Below, one piece after another: positions 48,652 through 57,762 of a DNA stretch of 64,000 bases. Position numbers and translations under genes: made by a program. The DNA comes from Herbiconiux ginsengi (GTDB taxonomy: Bacteria > Actinomycetota > Actinomycetes > Actinomycetales > Microbacteriaceae), in contig NZ_FNPZ01000007.1 of the NCBI RefSeq assembly GCF_900107435.1, positions 62,001-126,000 of the forward strand, given 5' to 3'. The notes below the pieces were generated by a model that searched no databases, was not told the DNA's origin, and worked only from the letters and a program-made list of their open reading frames with translations. The first letter of the stretch is position 1. Each line of letters starts with the position of its first letter.

Positions 48652-49380
48652 TCACTGGCCGCCGTAGCCTCCGCCACGGCCGCGGCGCACGACCAGTACG
48701 ACGATCGCCCCGATGACGCCGAGGCCCACGAGGCCCAGGAGCACGGCGATCGGCCAGGGCACGACCGCAGCGGATGCCGGATTCGGCGCATCGGTCGCCG
48801 TCAGCGTGACGTCGGTCGACGCAGCGGCCGGCACCGGGGTCGAGGCGGTGGCGATCGGTGTCGGAGCAGCCGCCCCGGCGGCGGGAGTCGGGGTTCCGTC
48901 GGGCTCCCCCGCCCAGGGCTCGCCGCAGGCGGGCGGATTCGTGAGGCCGTCGTGGGCGCCGGCCCGGGTGGGCGGCTCGTAGTCGAACTCGTACTGCCCG
49001 GAGGTGGGATGGCCGTCGGAGGAGACGACCTGCCAGAGCACCACGTAGCCGCCGGCGAGGCCGAGGGCGATGGGCGTGTCGATCGAGGAGCCCTGCACGC
49101 TCACGCAGCCGGATTCGTAGTGCAGGCCCTCACTGTCGACGACCTGGATCGCGAAGCCGCTGGTGTCGGCGCCGAGAGTGATCAGTTCATCCGAGAAGCC
49201 GAGGGTCACGAGCCCCGGATCGGTGGTCAGGGAATCACCGGCGGCCGGCGACGACGACTCGAGCGCGTCGTGCGCCGTGGCCGCACCGGCCGAGCCGGCC
49301 AGCAGGAGCGCGACGACGCCGGCGGCAGCGAGGCCGCCGGCGAGGGCGTTGGAGCGGGTTCGGGTGCGCGCAGTTCTCAC
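48652..49380 (-). CDS. CopC-domain copper-binding secreted protein
   Basis: Protein of 242 aa. A signal peptide ends near ATAHDALESSSPAAG, so the mature N-terminal His is the usual CopC Cu(II) ligand, and GHPTSGQYEFDY supplies the conserved His near residue 120. A Pro/Thr/Ala linker and a C-terminal membrane helix (VPWPIAVLLGLVGLGVIGAI) anchor it outside the cell. Two Cys (ESGCVSV and NPPACGEP) could form a disulfide. It starts at GTG 49380. No CopD-like partner is next to it, so its role in copper uptake or storage is inferred from the fold. Confidence 0.8.
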   Translation of the reverse strand: MRTARTRTRSNALAGGLAAAGVVALLLAGSAGAATAHDALESSSPAAGDSLTTDPGLVTLGFSDELITLGADTSGFAIQVVDSEGLHYESGCVSVQGSSIDTPIALGLAGGYVVLWQVVSSDGHPTSGQYEFDYEPPTRAGAHDGLTNPPACGEPWAGEPDGTPTPAAGAAAPTPIATASTPVPAAASTDVTLTATDAPNPASAAVVPWPIAVLLGLVGLGVIGAIVVLVVRRGRGGGYGGQ

Positions 49381-49396
49381 CCGACAACGATATCCG

Positions 49397-50497
49397 TCAG
49401 CCGCGGCGAACCCGGTACTGGTTGACCAGCGGGCAGTCGAAGGGATCGGGCGCGTGCATGCCGACGCGGTTCATGTAGGCGATCACCGAGGCGTGCGCCT
49501 CGAGCAGAGAGGTCTGCGTGTAGGGGATCTTGTGGGTCGCGCAGTACTCCTGCACGATCGGGCGGGCCCTCATCAGGTTGGGGCGGGCCATGTTCGGGAA
49601 GAGGTGGTGCTCGACCTGCAGGTTGAGCCCGCCCATGAACACGGTCATGCCCCAGCCGCCGGCGATGTTGCGCGAGGAGAGCACCTGCTTGCTGAGGAAG
49701 TCGATGCGGGTGCCGGCCGGGAAGACGGTCATGCCGATGTGGTTCGGGGCGAAGGATGCGCCCATGTAGAGACCGAACACGGCCAACTGCACGCCGATGA
49801 AGGCGAACGCCATGCCGAGTGGCAGGAAGTAGAAGATGACCGCCACATAGGCGACGAGGCGGATGCCGATGAACCACAGTTCGAAGCGGCGACCCTCGAC
49901 CGGCTTGCGGCTGAACAGCGTCTTGAACGACAGGTAATGCAGGTTCAGGCCCTCGAGCAACAGCAGCGGGTAGAGCGCGTAGCCCTGCCGGCGGGTGAGC
50001 CAGGCCATCAGGCCACGGCGGGAGGCGGCATCCTCTTCGATGAAGGAGACCGTGTCGACCTCGATGTCGGGGTCTTTGCCGATGACGTTCGGGTTGCCGT
50101 GGTGGCGGGTGTGCTTCGACATCCACCAGGTGTAGCTCATGCCCACGAATGCGGTGGCGAGCGTGCGGCCGGCGCGGTCGTTGGCGGGGCCGGATTCGAA
50201 CACCTGGCGGTGGCTCGCCTCGTGCGCCAAGAAGGCGAACTGGGTGAAGATGATGCCGAGACCGCCGGCGATCAGCAGTTGGTACCAGGACTCGCCGAGC
50301 AGCACGAAGCCGGCGGCTGCGCCACCGAGGGCCAGCACGAGCACGGAGAACATGCCGATGTAGAAGGCCCGGCGCTTGCGCAGCAGGCCCACGTCGCGCA
50401 CCGTGGTGAGGAGTTCGGAATACGCGGCGGTCGGATGCGCGGCACCGGCCTTGCGAGGGACCGTGGCACGGGCGGCCGGATTATTGATGACGGTCAA
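49397..50497 (-). CDS. Membrane fatty acid desaturase, TTG start
   Basis: Di-iron desaturase of 366 aa. The three His boxes HEASH, HTRHH and VEHHLF are present, and four to five hydrophobic segments flank them, as in DesA3-type acyl-CoA delta-9 desaturases. It would introduce a double bond into membrane lipids, which fits cold adaptation; a cold-shock gene follows. The start appears to be TTG 50497: an in-frame TGA lies 15 bases upstream and the next ATG (about residue 49) is already past the first helix. AGG upstream provides a weak ribosome site. Confidence 0.86.
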   Translation of the reverse strand: MTVINNPAARATVPRKAGAAHPTAAYSELLTTVRDVGLLRKRRAFYIGMFSVLVLALGGAAAGFVLLGESWYQLLIAGGLGIIFTQFAFLAHEASHRQVFESGPANDRAGRTLATAFVGMSYTWWMSKHTRHHGNPNVIGKDPDIEVDTVSFIEEDAASRRGLMAWLTRRQGYALYPLLLLEGLNLHYLSFKTLFSRKPVEGRRFELWFIGIRLVAYVAVIFYFLPLGMAFAFIGVQLAVFGLYMGASFAPNHIGMTVFPAGTRIDFLSKQVLSSRNIAGGWGMTVFMGGLNLQVEHHLFPNMARPNLMRARPIVQEYCATHKIPYTQTSLLEAHASVIAYMNRVGMHAPDPFDCPLVNQYRVRRG

Positions 50498-50610
50498 CGG
50501 GACCTGCTCACTGGTGTCGGGTTCGACTTCCCAGTCGTTTCTTCGAGCATTCGCCCACTTCAGATAGCCACAGGCTACGGGGTCAACCTGCGTATTGACC
50601 CTGCCGACGC

Positions 50611-50653
50611 AAAAAGAAAGAACCCGTGTCGCCTTGCGGCGACCACGGGTTCT
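50611..50653 (-). terminator. Intrinsic terminator of the cold-shock gene
   Basis: Perfect 10-bp stem AGAACCCGTG/CACGGGTTCT (50619-50628 and 50644-50653) around a 15-nt loop, followed on the minus strand by TTCTTTTT (50611-50618). It lies 14 bases after the csp stop. This is the clearest rho-independent terminator in the window. Confidence 0.88.
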
Positions 50654-50666
50654 TCTGGTTCAGTGC

Positions 50667-50876
50667 TTATGCGCTGAGCGGCGTGATGTTCTCCGCCTGC
50701 AGGCCCTTGCGGCCCTGGGTGACGTCGAACGAGACGCGCTGGTTCTCTTCGAGGTTCTTGTAGCCCGAGCCGGAGATGCCGGAGTGGTGGGCGAACACGT
50801 CTTCGCCACCGTCATCGGGGGAGATGAAGCCGAAGCCCTTTTCGGAGTTGAACCATTTCACGGTGCCTGTAGGCAT
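50667..50876 (-). CDS. cspA: Cold-shock protein (CSD)
   Basis: Single-stranded nucleic-acid-binding protein of 69 aa. RNP1 KGFGFISP and RNP2 VFAHHS lie in the beta-barrel, and the N-terminus [13 protein letters not shown] is typical. An unusually long spacer (about 190 bases to the next gene) upstream probably carries the long 5' leader usual for csp mRNAs; I see no clear conserved element in it. Confidence 0.93.
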   Translation of the reverse strand: MPTGTVKWFNSEKGFGFISPDDGGEDVFAHHSGISGSGYKNLEENQRVSFDVTQGRKGLQAENITPLSA

Positions 50877-51067
50877 TGTTTTTCTCTTTTCGAGGTAAGC
50901 GGCCCCGCCTGTCGGGACCTACCGTCGCGGTGTACTTTGTTCCGCTCCTCAGAAAAACAAGTCTGCGACTCGATCGAAATCGAGCAGTAGACCCTATTCA
51001 AGATTCATGGGTAACACAACAACTCAGGCCAGCTTAGCCGGGGACAGCGGATTTCGCTACGAATCGC

Positions 51068-51319
51068 CTAGGAAACCGCGCTGATCAGATCCGTCGCCAT
51101 CATCGAGACGAGACCGGCGAAGAGGATCGCGGCCACGATGACGCCGAAGAGGATGCGGTTGCGGCGGGCCGGCGACATCCGGCCCCGCGCACCCGAACCG
51201 GTGCCCGTGTCGCGCTCGTCGCCCGTCCACTCGGTGCCGTTCCACCAGCGCTCCCGGCCGGCCGCGCGGTCGCCGATGGCGGGATACCAGCCGGGGCGGC
51301 TCGGCCGATCGTCGCTCAT
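51068..51319 (-). CDS. DUF2510 domain membrane protein
   Basis: Protein of 83 aa. The N-terminal DUF2510 motif PGWYPAIGDRAAGRERWWNG has the paired Trp residues of the family, and a single membrane helix (NRILFGVIVAAILFAGLVSM) follows. Such proteins are small cytoplasmic-facing membrane proteins of unknown role. It is divergent from lgt with a spacer of about 137 bases. Confidence 0.8.
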   Translation of the reverse strand: MSDDRPSRPGWYPAIGDRAAGRERWWNGTEWTGDERDTGTGSGARGRMSPARRNRILFGVIVAAILFAGLVSMMATDLISAVS

Positions 51320-51500
51320 GCGTCGGTTCTACGCCGCGAAGCTGGGTCTCGGCCGAACTGCGAATCGCGGCGACGGCCGTATCCTTTAGAATTCGACGTG
51401 GCCGGGTCGATCCGGTGCATCGCGCAGCTCTCCGCGCTTTCGTGAAAGGTCGCAGATCATCAGCCCGCTCAGCATCCCGAGTCCCGATCACTCGTTCGCG

Positions 51501-52433
51501 GTGTTCAACGTCTGGTTCCTCCAGATCCACATCTACGCGCTGTTCATCCTCGCGGGGATCATCGTCGCGATGATCATCGTGAACCGGCGCCTCACCGCCC
51601 GCGGCGGCGAGCCGGGCATCGTCATCGACATCGTGCTCTGGGCGGTTCCGCTCGGCATCATCGGGGCTCGTTTCTACCACGTGTTCACGCACCTCGGCGA
51701 CTACTTCTACCCGGGCGCGGATCTCATCAAGGTGTTCTACATCTGGGACGGCGGCAACGCCCTCTACGGTTCGCTGATCGGCGGGGCCGTCGGTGCGCTG
51801 ATCGGTTGCCGTATCACGGGCATCCGCCTCTGGTCGTTCGCCGACGCTCTCGCCCCGGCGTTGCTCGTGGCTCAGGCGATCGGGCGCCTCGGCAACTACT
51901 TCAACCAGGAGCTGTACGGGTTGCCCACGAACCTGCCGTGGGGTCTCGAGATCGATCCCAAGATCAGTGCCGCGTTCCCCACGGGGCTGCCCGCCGACAC
52001 GCTGTTCCACCCGCTGTTCCTCTACGAGATCATCTGGAACCTCGTCGGCGTCGCCCTCCTGCTGCTGATCGAGCGCCGCTTCCGCCTGCGCTGGGGCCGC
52101 CTGTTCGCGCTCTACCTGGTCTGGTACGGCCTCGGTCGCAGCTGGCTCGAAGCCATCCGCATCGATCCCTCGAGCGACGGTTTCCTCGGCATCCCGGCCA
52201 ACATCTGGGCATCGTTCGCGGCGATCGCGCTGGGCCTCGTGCTGTTCTTCGTGCAGGGCCGCCGGCACCCGGGCCTCGAGATCTCGGTGTATCGCGCGGG
52301 CCAAGGCCCCAAGGGCGTCAAGACGCCCGAAGAGGTGGCCGAAGAGGAAGCCGCCGAAGCGGAAGGGCGCTGGACCGACGAGGAACTCGCCGGAACCGCC
52401 GTCGAGAAGTCACCGGAGTCGACCTCGAAGTAG
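51501..52433 (+). CDS. lgt: Prolipoprotein diacylglyceryl transferase (N-terminus uncertain)
   Basis: Polytopic membrane enzyme that adds diacylglycerol to lipobox Cys residues, needed for the lipoproteins listed here. The signature GRLGNYFNQELYG and HPLFLYE are present, with about seven helices and a charged Glu/Ala C-terminal tail. GTG 51501 is the first NTG codon in the frame and gives 310 aa. However, the 15 codons upstream read IISPLSIPSPDHSFA, matching the PLSIPSP N-terminus usual in homologues, with no stop before 51387 and no NTG codon. AAAGG lies six bases before ATC 51456, which may be the true start. Confidence 0.85.
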   Translation: MFNVWFLQIHIYALFILAGIIVAMIIVNRRLTARGGEPGIVIDIVLWAVPLGIIGARFYHVFTHLGDYFYPGADLIKVFYIWDGGNALYGSLIGGAVGALIGCRITGIRLWSFADALAPALLVAQAIGRLGNYFNQELYGLPTNLPWGLEIDPKISAAFPTGLPADTLFHPLFLYEIIWNLVGVALLLLIERRFRLRWGRLFALYLVWYGLGRSWLEAIRIDPSSDGFLGIPANIWASFAAIALGLVLFFVQGRRHPGLEISVYRAGQGPKGVKTPEEVAEEEAAEAEGRWTDEELAGTAVEKSPESTSK

Positions 52434-52500
52434 TCCCTTCCGCCGCCTCGCGCCGAGTGCCAGCATGGGGTCACCCAGCGGCGAGCGAAGGCGGTAGACG

Positions 52501-53091
52501 ATGTCGATCATCACGACGATCCCGGATTCCGAGGCGACCGGATTGGTGGCCGAGCAGTACGAGAGCGATCGGCGGGCGCTCGGCTACGTGCCGTCGCACA
52601 CCCGCGTGATGAGCGTGAACCCGGAGGCCGCTGCGGCCTGGGAGGGCCTGGTGCGGGCGATCGTCGCCTCCTTGGGCCTACGGCGGTACGAGCTGATCAC
52701 GTTGGCCGCCGCGCGCGGAACGCGATCTCGGCACTGCCGCCTCGCGCACGGCAACCGTGCCCTGGCGCTCGGCCTGTTCGACGAAACCGACCTGGTGCGG
52801 ATCGCCTCCGAATCCTCAGCCGACGAACTCTCGGAGGCGGGCCTCTCCGACGCGGAGATCGCCATGATGGCCTTCGCGGAGAAGGTGAGCACGGATGCCG
52901 CGTCGATGACGGATGCGGATTCGCTGGCGTTGCGCGCACACGGCTTCACCGACCGCGAGATCGTCGACATCGCCCTGGCTGCTGCCGTGCGCAACTATTA
53001 CGGCAAGGCGCTGCAAGCCCTCGCGGTGGAGGTCGACGTTCCGCCCACGCTCAGCGAGCCGGTGCGGGAGGCGCTGGTTCGCGGGTTGTGA
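52501..53091 (+). CDS. AhpD-fold carboxymuconolactone-decarboxylase-like protein
   Basis: Helical protein of 196 aa of the peroxidase-related AhpD-like group. The motif is SRHCRLAHG (near residue 76) rather than CxxCxxxH: the first redox Cys is Ser, as in several uncharacterised members, so a thiol-peroxidase activity like AhpD is doubtful. ATG 52501 has GAAGGCGG upstream. Its last 41 bases overlap the convergent TPR gene. Confidence 0.75.
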   Translation: MSIITTIPDSEATGLVAEQYESDRRALGYVPSHTRVMSVNPEAAAAWEGLVRAIVASLGLRRYELITLAAARGTRSRHCRLAHGNRALALGLFDETDLVRIASESSADELSEAGLSDAEIAMMAFAEKVSTDAASMTDADSLALRAHGFTDREIVDIALAAAVRNYYGKALQALAVEVDVPPTLSEPVREALVRGL

Positions 53092-56047
53092 CGTTCTCGG
53101 GCGAACCGGGTTCGATCGCTTCCGGTTGCGGTTCCGCCGGACGGTCGCGCAGAGCTTTCTGCTCGCGGGCGGCGATCGCGCGCTCGATGCGGGCCTCCGC
53201 CGTCGAGTGTCCGCTCCCCGCCGCCGAGTCGAATCGGGCGAGGCCCGCGCCGTAGAGCGCATCCGCCTCCCCTGTCTCTCCGGTGCCGACGAGCAGCCGG
53301 GCGCCGAACACGGAGAGCCGCGCCGCGCCGACCGGGTCACCGGCCACGTCGTACAGCGCGGCGGCATGGCGCGCGGATGCGACGGCCTCGCTCTCCCGGT
53401 GGAGGTCGTCGAGGGCTCTCGCGCGCGACTCCGCGACGTTGGCTTCGAAGAGCGGCGCGAACCGCTGCAGTGCGACCGCCTCCTTCACCACGTCGTCGAG
53501 CGTGCGGAGAGCCGCCGGATCGCCGAACGCCGCCTGGGCCCGGCCGAGCAGGTGCAGGGCGTCGATGAGCAGGGTCGCCGCCGGGACGTCGCGATTCGTC
53601 GTGCGGTGACCTTCTCGCCGCATCGCGGCCCTCGCCCGGCGCGAGGCCTCCCGCAAGACCTCGACCGAGGCCGGATCGTCGTTGTCGAACAACAGCCGCC
53701 CCAGGGCGATGCCCACCCGGGCGGAGGCGTGGTCGTCGTCGGCACGAGCGAACTCTTCGAGAGCGAGACTCCACGCCCCGTAGGCGGCCGGATCGTCGTC
53801 GTCTTGGCGGCAGGCGTGCGCCAGCCAGTAGAACATCTCGCCCCGGAGCGACCGGTCGCCTTCGAGCGGCATCCGTTCGACGACGTCGTCGAGCAGCTGC
53901 CGGGCCTCGCCGCCGCAATCGGCCCGCACCAAGGCGCAGGCGAGCCGAAAGGCCATCGCATCGACGTCGGGGTGCTCGAAGTGCTCGGCCGTGCTGTGCG
54001 CCGTGCGCAGCGCCTCGAGCGACCCCTCGACCGAGCCGATGCGACCCAGCAGATGACCCAGCACACCGCAGGCGTCGAGCACTCCCTCGCAATGCCCGAG
54101 TTCGACGAACAGGTGCAGCGCGCGATCGGCGTCGTCGATGGCCCGGTCCATCGCCTCCATGGCCTGCACCGGATCGAGCGTGAACACGACGGTCGACCGG
54201 CGGAGGAGAGCGGAGGCTCGCAGCGCGCGATCGATCGGATCGCCGAGGAGCAGATCGATGGCCGAGAGCGCGTCCTGGAAGCGCCCGAGCGCGAAGTAGG
54301 CATCGGCCAACACGAGGAGGCCGGCGCTCCGGCGCACGTCGACGACGCCGTCGAGCGCCTTCGACAGGAGGTTCTCGGCCTCGGTATAGCTGCCCTCGCG
54401 CATGAGTTGGGTGGCCAGGACCACGGAGATCCGCATCTGCGCCGCCGGGGCGAGCTCCAGCTCGCCGGCGCGCTGGAGCCCCCTCTCGAGCTCCGACCGA
54501 CGGCCGGCGAGCGGGGCGCCGAAGAGCAGCAGCCCGAGTTGGAGATCGACCTCCGCATCGTCGTCGAGGCCGTCGACGATCAGGCAGTCGACGCGGAGCG
54601 CGAGCTGCTCCTCGGCGGCGCGGAGGTCGCCGCGCTCGACGTGCATCCTGATGCGGAGCGCGAACAGCTCGGAGCGGGTGATCGGATCGGCGCGCGGAAG
54701 GGCCTCGTCGACAGCGGAGTCGGCAGCTTCTCGATCGCCGACGGCGGCGCACTCCCGGGCCCGAGCGAGGAGGGCGCGCGGCTCGGACAGACGGTCGTCG
54801 GTCGCATCGGCGCCCGACCGACCTCCAGCGTCGACGGCATCGGCGCGCGGCCCGCCGGTCAGGGTTCCCCGGTGACGTCCGTCGCCACCCCACGCAGACG
54901 GCTCCCACGCCGTCACCGGCCGGATGGCCCGGGCCGCGCTCAGGCGACGGGCGAATCGGCCGTTCCCGTCGCGCGTGTCGAAGGCGTGGGCGAGGCTCGA
55001 TGCCGCCGTCCAGCAGGCACGCGCGAAGGTCGTCGCCGTCCAGGCGCCGACCCGGGAACCCAGATGGGCAGCGAGCACGGCGGCATTCAGCGGCGTGACG
55101 GTCGTGCCGCCACGCCCGGATCGGGTGAGCGCGTCCATCGCTCCCCCGGCGGCGCAGAGGAAGGCGAACTGCGCCGACCCGGCCAGCGGATCGGCCGCGA
55201 GCCAGCACGCGTGCCGTTCCACCAGCCGGAGGGCACGCTGCGTCGCGCCGACCATGACCGCGAACTCGACGTGACCGGCGACCGCCTCGAGGTGTTTCGG
55301 GTTGTGCCGCACCCGTTCGTAGCCTTCGAGGTGCCCGTGGCGGGCCTCGTCGAGGCGGCCGGTGAGAAGGCAGGGCACGAGCCCGCGCGACAACCCGAGT
55401 TCGGGTTCGTCGGCGCACCCCGAACCACTCTCGCGCAGACGATCGGCCGCCGCGGCCGCTCGATCGAGGTGACCTCGTTCGGCGTGCCACGCGATCTCGG
55501 CGCTCAGCACGCAGGCGTCGCAGAGCAGAGGTTCGGCGCGCCCTTGCTCCCCGCGCGGCGCCCGCATCTCTCCCGCCACCCGCGCGAGGCTCTCGCGGGC
55601 GAGCGCCTCGTCGCCACACAGCGCGGCGACCTCGAAACGCGCGAAGTCGAAGGCTCGCAGGTCGGCGCCGTGAAACGAGAACACCTCCAGCATCTCGTCG
55701 AGGCACCCCGCGATCGCCTCACGGTCGTAGCTCGGACTCCCCGCGAGCAGGCGCGGGATCGACGCGAAATCCCACAGCAGATCGAGATCGCCGACGGCCG
55801 AGGGAAACCGATGCGGGTCGCCCAGGTGGAGCTCCAGACAGCGGTCGAAGGCGCGGAGACGCACGGAAGAATCCCCGGATGCCGCCGCCCACGCGCTCAA
55901 GCGCATCCGGGATTCGTAGGCGAGCACCTCGTCGCCGAGTGCATCGCTGAGATCGACCGCACTCTGCAGCAGTGCGCGCTCGAGCTGCCCGGTGGGCGTG
56001 CGATCGCTCTGCCGGAGCAGCCGGCGCACGTGGTCCTCCGCTCGCAT
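53051..56047 (-). CDS. Large TPR-repeat protein of unknown function
   Basis: Protein of 998 aa made almost entirely of short amphipathic helices rich in Ala, Leu, Arg and Asp, with many TPR-like units such as ALGRFQDALSAIDLLLGDP and GSVEGSLEALRTAHSTAEHF. It lacks a signal peptide, membrane helix or catalytic motif, and its C-terminal 50 residues are Pro/Glu-rich. A cytoplasmic scaffold is the best reading. ATG 56047 directly follows the stop of the membrane gene (TAGATG), so the pair is translationally coupled. Residues 360-430 are Gly/Asp-rich and likely a linker. Confidence 0.68.
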   Translation of the reverse strand: MRAEDHVRRLLRQSDRTPTGQLERALLQSAVDLSDALGDEVLAYESRMRLSAWAAASGDSSVRLRAFDRCLELHLGDPHRFPSAVGDLDLLWDFASIPRLLAGSPSYDREAIAGCLDEMLEVFSFHGADLRAFDFARFEVAALCGDEALARESLARVAGEMRAPRGEQGRAEPLLCDACVLSAEIAWHAERGHLDRAAAAADRLRESGSGCADEPELGLSRGLVPCLLTGRLDEARHGHLEGYERVRHNPKHLEAVAGHVEFAVMVGATQRALRLVERHACWLAADPLAGSAQFAFLCAAGGAMDALTRSGRGGTTVTPLNAAVLAAHLGSRVGAWTATTFARACWTAASSLAHAFDTRDGNGRFARRLSAARAIRPVTAWEPSAWGGDGRHRGTLTGGPRADAVDAGGRSGADATDDRLSEPRALLARARECAAVGDREAADSAVDEALPRADPITRSELFALRIRMHVERGDLRAAEEQLALRVDCLIVDGLDDDAEVDLQLGLLLFGAPLAGRRSELERGLQRAGELELAPAAQMRISVVLATQLMREGSYTEAENLLSKALDGVVDVRRSAGLLVLADAYFALGRFQDALSAIDLLLGDPIDRALRASALLRRSTVVFTLDPVQAMEAMDRAIDDADRALHLFVELGHCEGVLDACGVLGHLLGRIGSVEGSLEALRTAHSTAEHFEHPDVDAMAFRLACALVRADCGGEARQLLDDVVERMPLEGDRSLRGEMFYWLAHACRQDDDDPAAYGAWSLALEEFARADDDHASARVGIALGRLLFDNDDPASVEVLREASRRARAAMRREGHRTTNRDVPAATLLIDALHLLGRAQAAFGDPAALRTLDDVVKEAVALQRFAPLFEANVAESRARALDDLHRESEAVASARHAAALYDVAGDPVGAARLSVFGARLLVGTGETGEADALYGAGLARFDSAAGSGHSTAEARIERAIAAREQKALRDRPAEPQPEAIEPGSPENVTTREPAPPAPAR

Positions 56048-57691
56048 CTAGTACGGCAGCCTTCCGAGGGCCTGCCCCGGTGTCCACTGCGTGGCCGCCG
56101 TGACCGGGTCGACGGGGCCGATGGTCTGTCGACGCAGCGGATGCGCATCCGGAGGTGCGACGCCGGCATCGGCCCCCGGGGCCCTGGTGCCCGTCGCCTC
56201 GGTCGCGGCATCCCGACCAGCCATCAGGGCGTCGAACGTGCTCTCGACCGGAGGAACCTCCGCCTCCGCGGGCGACCGGAGCTCGTCGGGCACCCTCGTC
56301 GCGCCCGCACCGATCGCCTTGACGAGGCGTTCGACCGGGCCGTCGCCGAGGAACAAGCGCCAGACGATGCAGGCGAGGGCCACGAGCACGACCAGCGCGC
56401 CTGCTGTCGCCGTGGAGCGGAGCGCTTCGGGAAGCGCGGTCGCCAGGCTCTCCACCACACCGGAGCCTGACAGGGCGGCGGGCACGGATTCCAGCCCTTC
56501 CGACGCCGTCGCCGGGGCGAAGATCCACAGTCCACCGATGACGGCGAGTGATGCGATCCATAGGGTCAGCGCCATCGATCCCGCGGCCGAGAACGGCACG
56601 AGCACCCAACGCAGCGGGCGCCCGACGATCAGCGCCAGGGCGACCAGGGCCAGCGCGACGCCGCCTGCGCCGAGCAGGGCCAGCGGCGTCATCGCGCCGG
56701 GCACGGCCGAAAGAAGAGGCGGCAGCGACGCCCCGAACCGCGCAGAGACCGCCGCACCGGCCGCGAATGCCAGGATCGCGCATCCGGCCGCCCCGGCGAA
56801 CACGATCAAGCGCCGGCCGATCCGCACGGCGTCGAGGCGGCCGACCGCCATTCCGGCGAGGAGAACGCCCACGAGAGGAACGGGTGGGAAAGCGCCGGCG
56901 AGTGCCCACTCAAGCGCCGGCGCGATCAGTGTTCGGGAATCCACGACGAGCGACACGAGACCGGCATCCAGCACCGGAACGACGATGGTCCAGAGCACGG
57001 CGGCGAGGAACAACGTGCCGGCACGCCAGCCCACCACGGCGAGCGCGACCAGAGTGAGCGCGCCGATGGTCGCCACCAGGCCGGCGAACGGGGCAGCGGA
57101 GAACGCGGCCACTCCCCCGATGCCGAGCAGGACGATCGCCCGAAGGGCGAGACGCATGCGGCAGCGGAGTCGCTCGACACCTTGAGGTGGCGTCGCTCCT
57201 CCGCTCGACAGGGCCGTCGCGACGCCGGCGATCAGCACGAAGGCGAGTGCCACCACGGTGCCCCCGAACGCCAGGGCATCCTTCGGCCCTTGCTGCCCGA
57301 CGCCCGCGATCGCGGCGAGACGGCTCGCCTGCGCCACACCGGAATCGGCCGAACCGAACCAGACGACGAGTGCGAGCCCCGCCAAAGCCGCTCCCCGTGC
57401 GACATCCAGTCCGATGCTGCGCGAGGGCCGGCCGAACAGCCGGGCGACCGCGCGACGCCCCGCTCCGTCGCGATCACCCGGCACCCGCGCGACGCCGGCG
57501 GACCAGCCGGTGTCCGCGCCCGCCCGGGCTCGCGTTCGCCCGGCCGCCTCACGGCGACGCGCGACCCGCACGACGAGCAGCACCAGGAGGCCCAGCACGA
57601 GCACCACGGCGGCGCCCGCAACGGCCGACAGCAGGAGCGAACCGTCGAGGCCCGCTGCGGTTTCAGCAGTGATCGTCGTGCGGCGGATCAT
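56048..57691 (-). CDS. Membrane protein resembling DUF418/DUF1624 acyltransferases
   Basis: Protein of 547 aa with about 11-12 hydrophobic segments. An extra N-terminal helix (residues 17-46) and a basic loop precede the family-like motif RSIGLDVARGAALAGLALVV, close to the DFxRGxALLGM start of YeiB and heparan-alpha-glucosaminide N-acetyltransferase-like proteins. GDGPVERLVKAI near residue 455 matches the GPLER segment of DUF418. The last 90 residues are polar. GAGGAAG precedes ATG 57691. It may acylate envelope glycans; this is inferred from weak similarity. It forms a unit with the TPR gene. Confidence 0.6.
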   Translation of the reverse strand: MIRRTTITAETAAGLDGSLLLSAVAGAAVVLVLGLLVLLVVRVARRREAAGRTRARAGADTGWSAGVARVPGDRDGAGRRAVARLFGRPSRSIGLDVARGAALAGLALVVWFGSADSGVAQASRLAAIAGVGQQGPKDALAFGGTVVALAFVLIAGVATALSSGGATPPQGVERLRCRMRLALRAIVLLGIGGVAAFSAAPFAGLVATIGALTLVALAVVGWRAGTLFLAAVLWTIVVPVLDAGLVSLVVDSRTLIAPALEWALAGAFPPVPLVGVLLAGMAVGRLDAVRIGRRLIVFAGAAGCAILAFAAGAAVSARFGASLPPLLSAVPGAMTPLALLGAGGVALALVALALIVGRPLRWVLVPFSAAGSMALTLWIASLAVIGGLWIFAPATASEGLESVPAALSGSGVVESLATALPEALRSTATAGALVVLVALACIVWRLFLGDGPVERLVKAIGAGATRVPDELRSPAEAEVPPVESTFDALMAGRDAATEATGTRAPGADAGVAPPDAHPLRRQTIGPVDPVTAATQWTPGQALGRLPY

Positions 57692-57762
57692 GTCTTCCTC
57701 GGGGTGTCGGTATCGCTCGAATTGCGAGCCTACCCGAGAAAGCGGGATTCAGTGAATATTTC

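Noticed and set aside
52913-56470. Open frame of 1185 codons antisense to the TPR gene
   Set aside because: Codon-position composition and the coupled TAGATG arrangement favour the minus-strand TPR gene, although its function is unknown.
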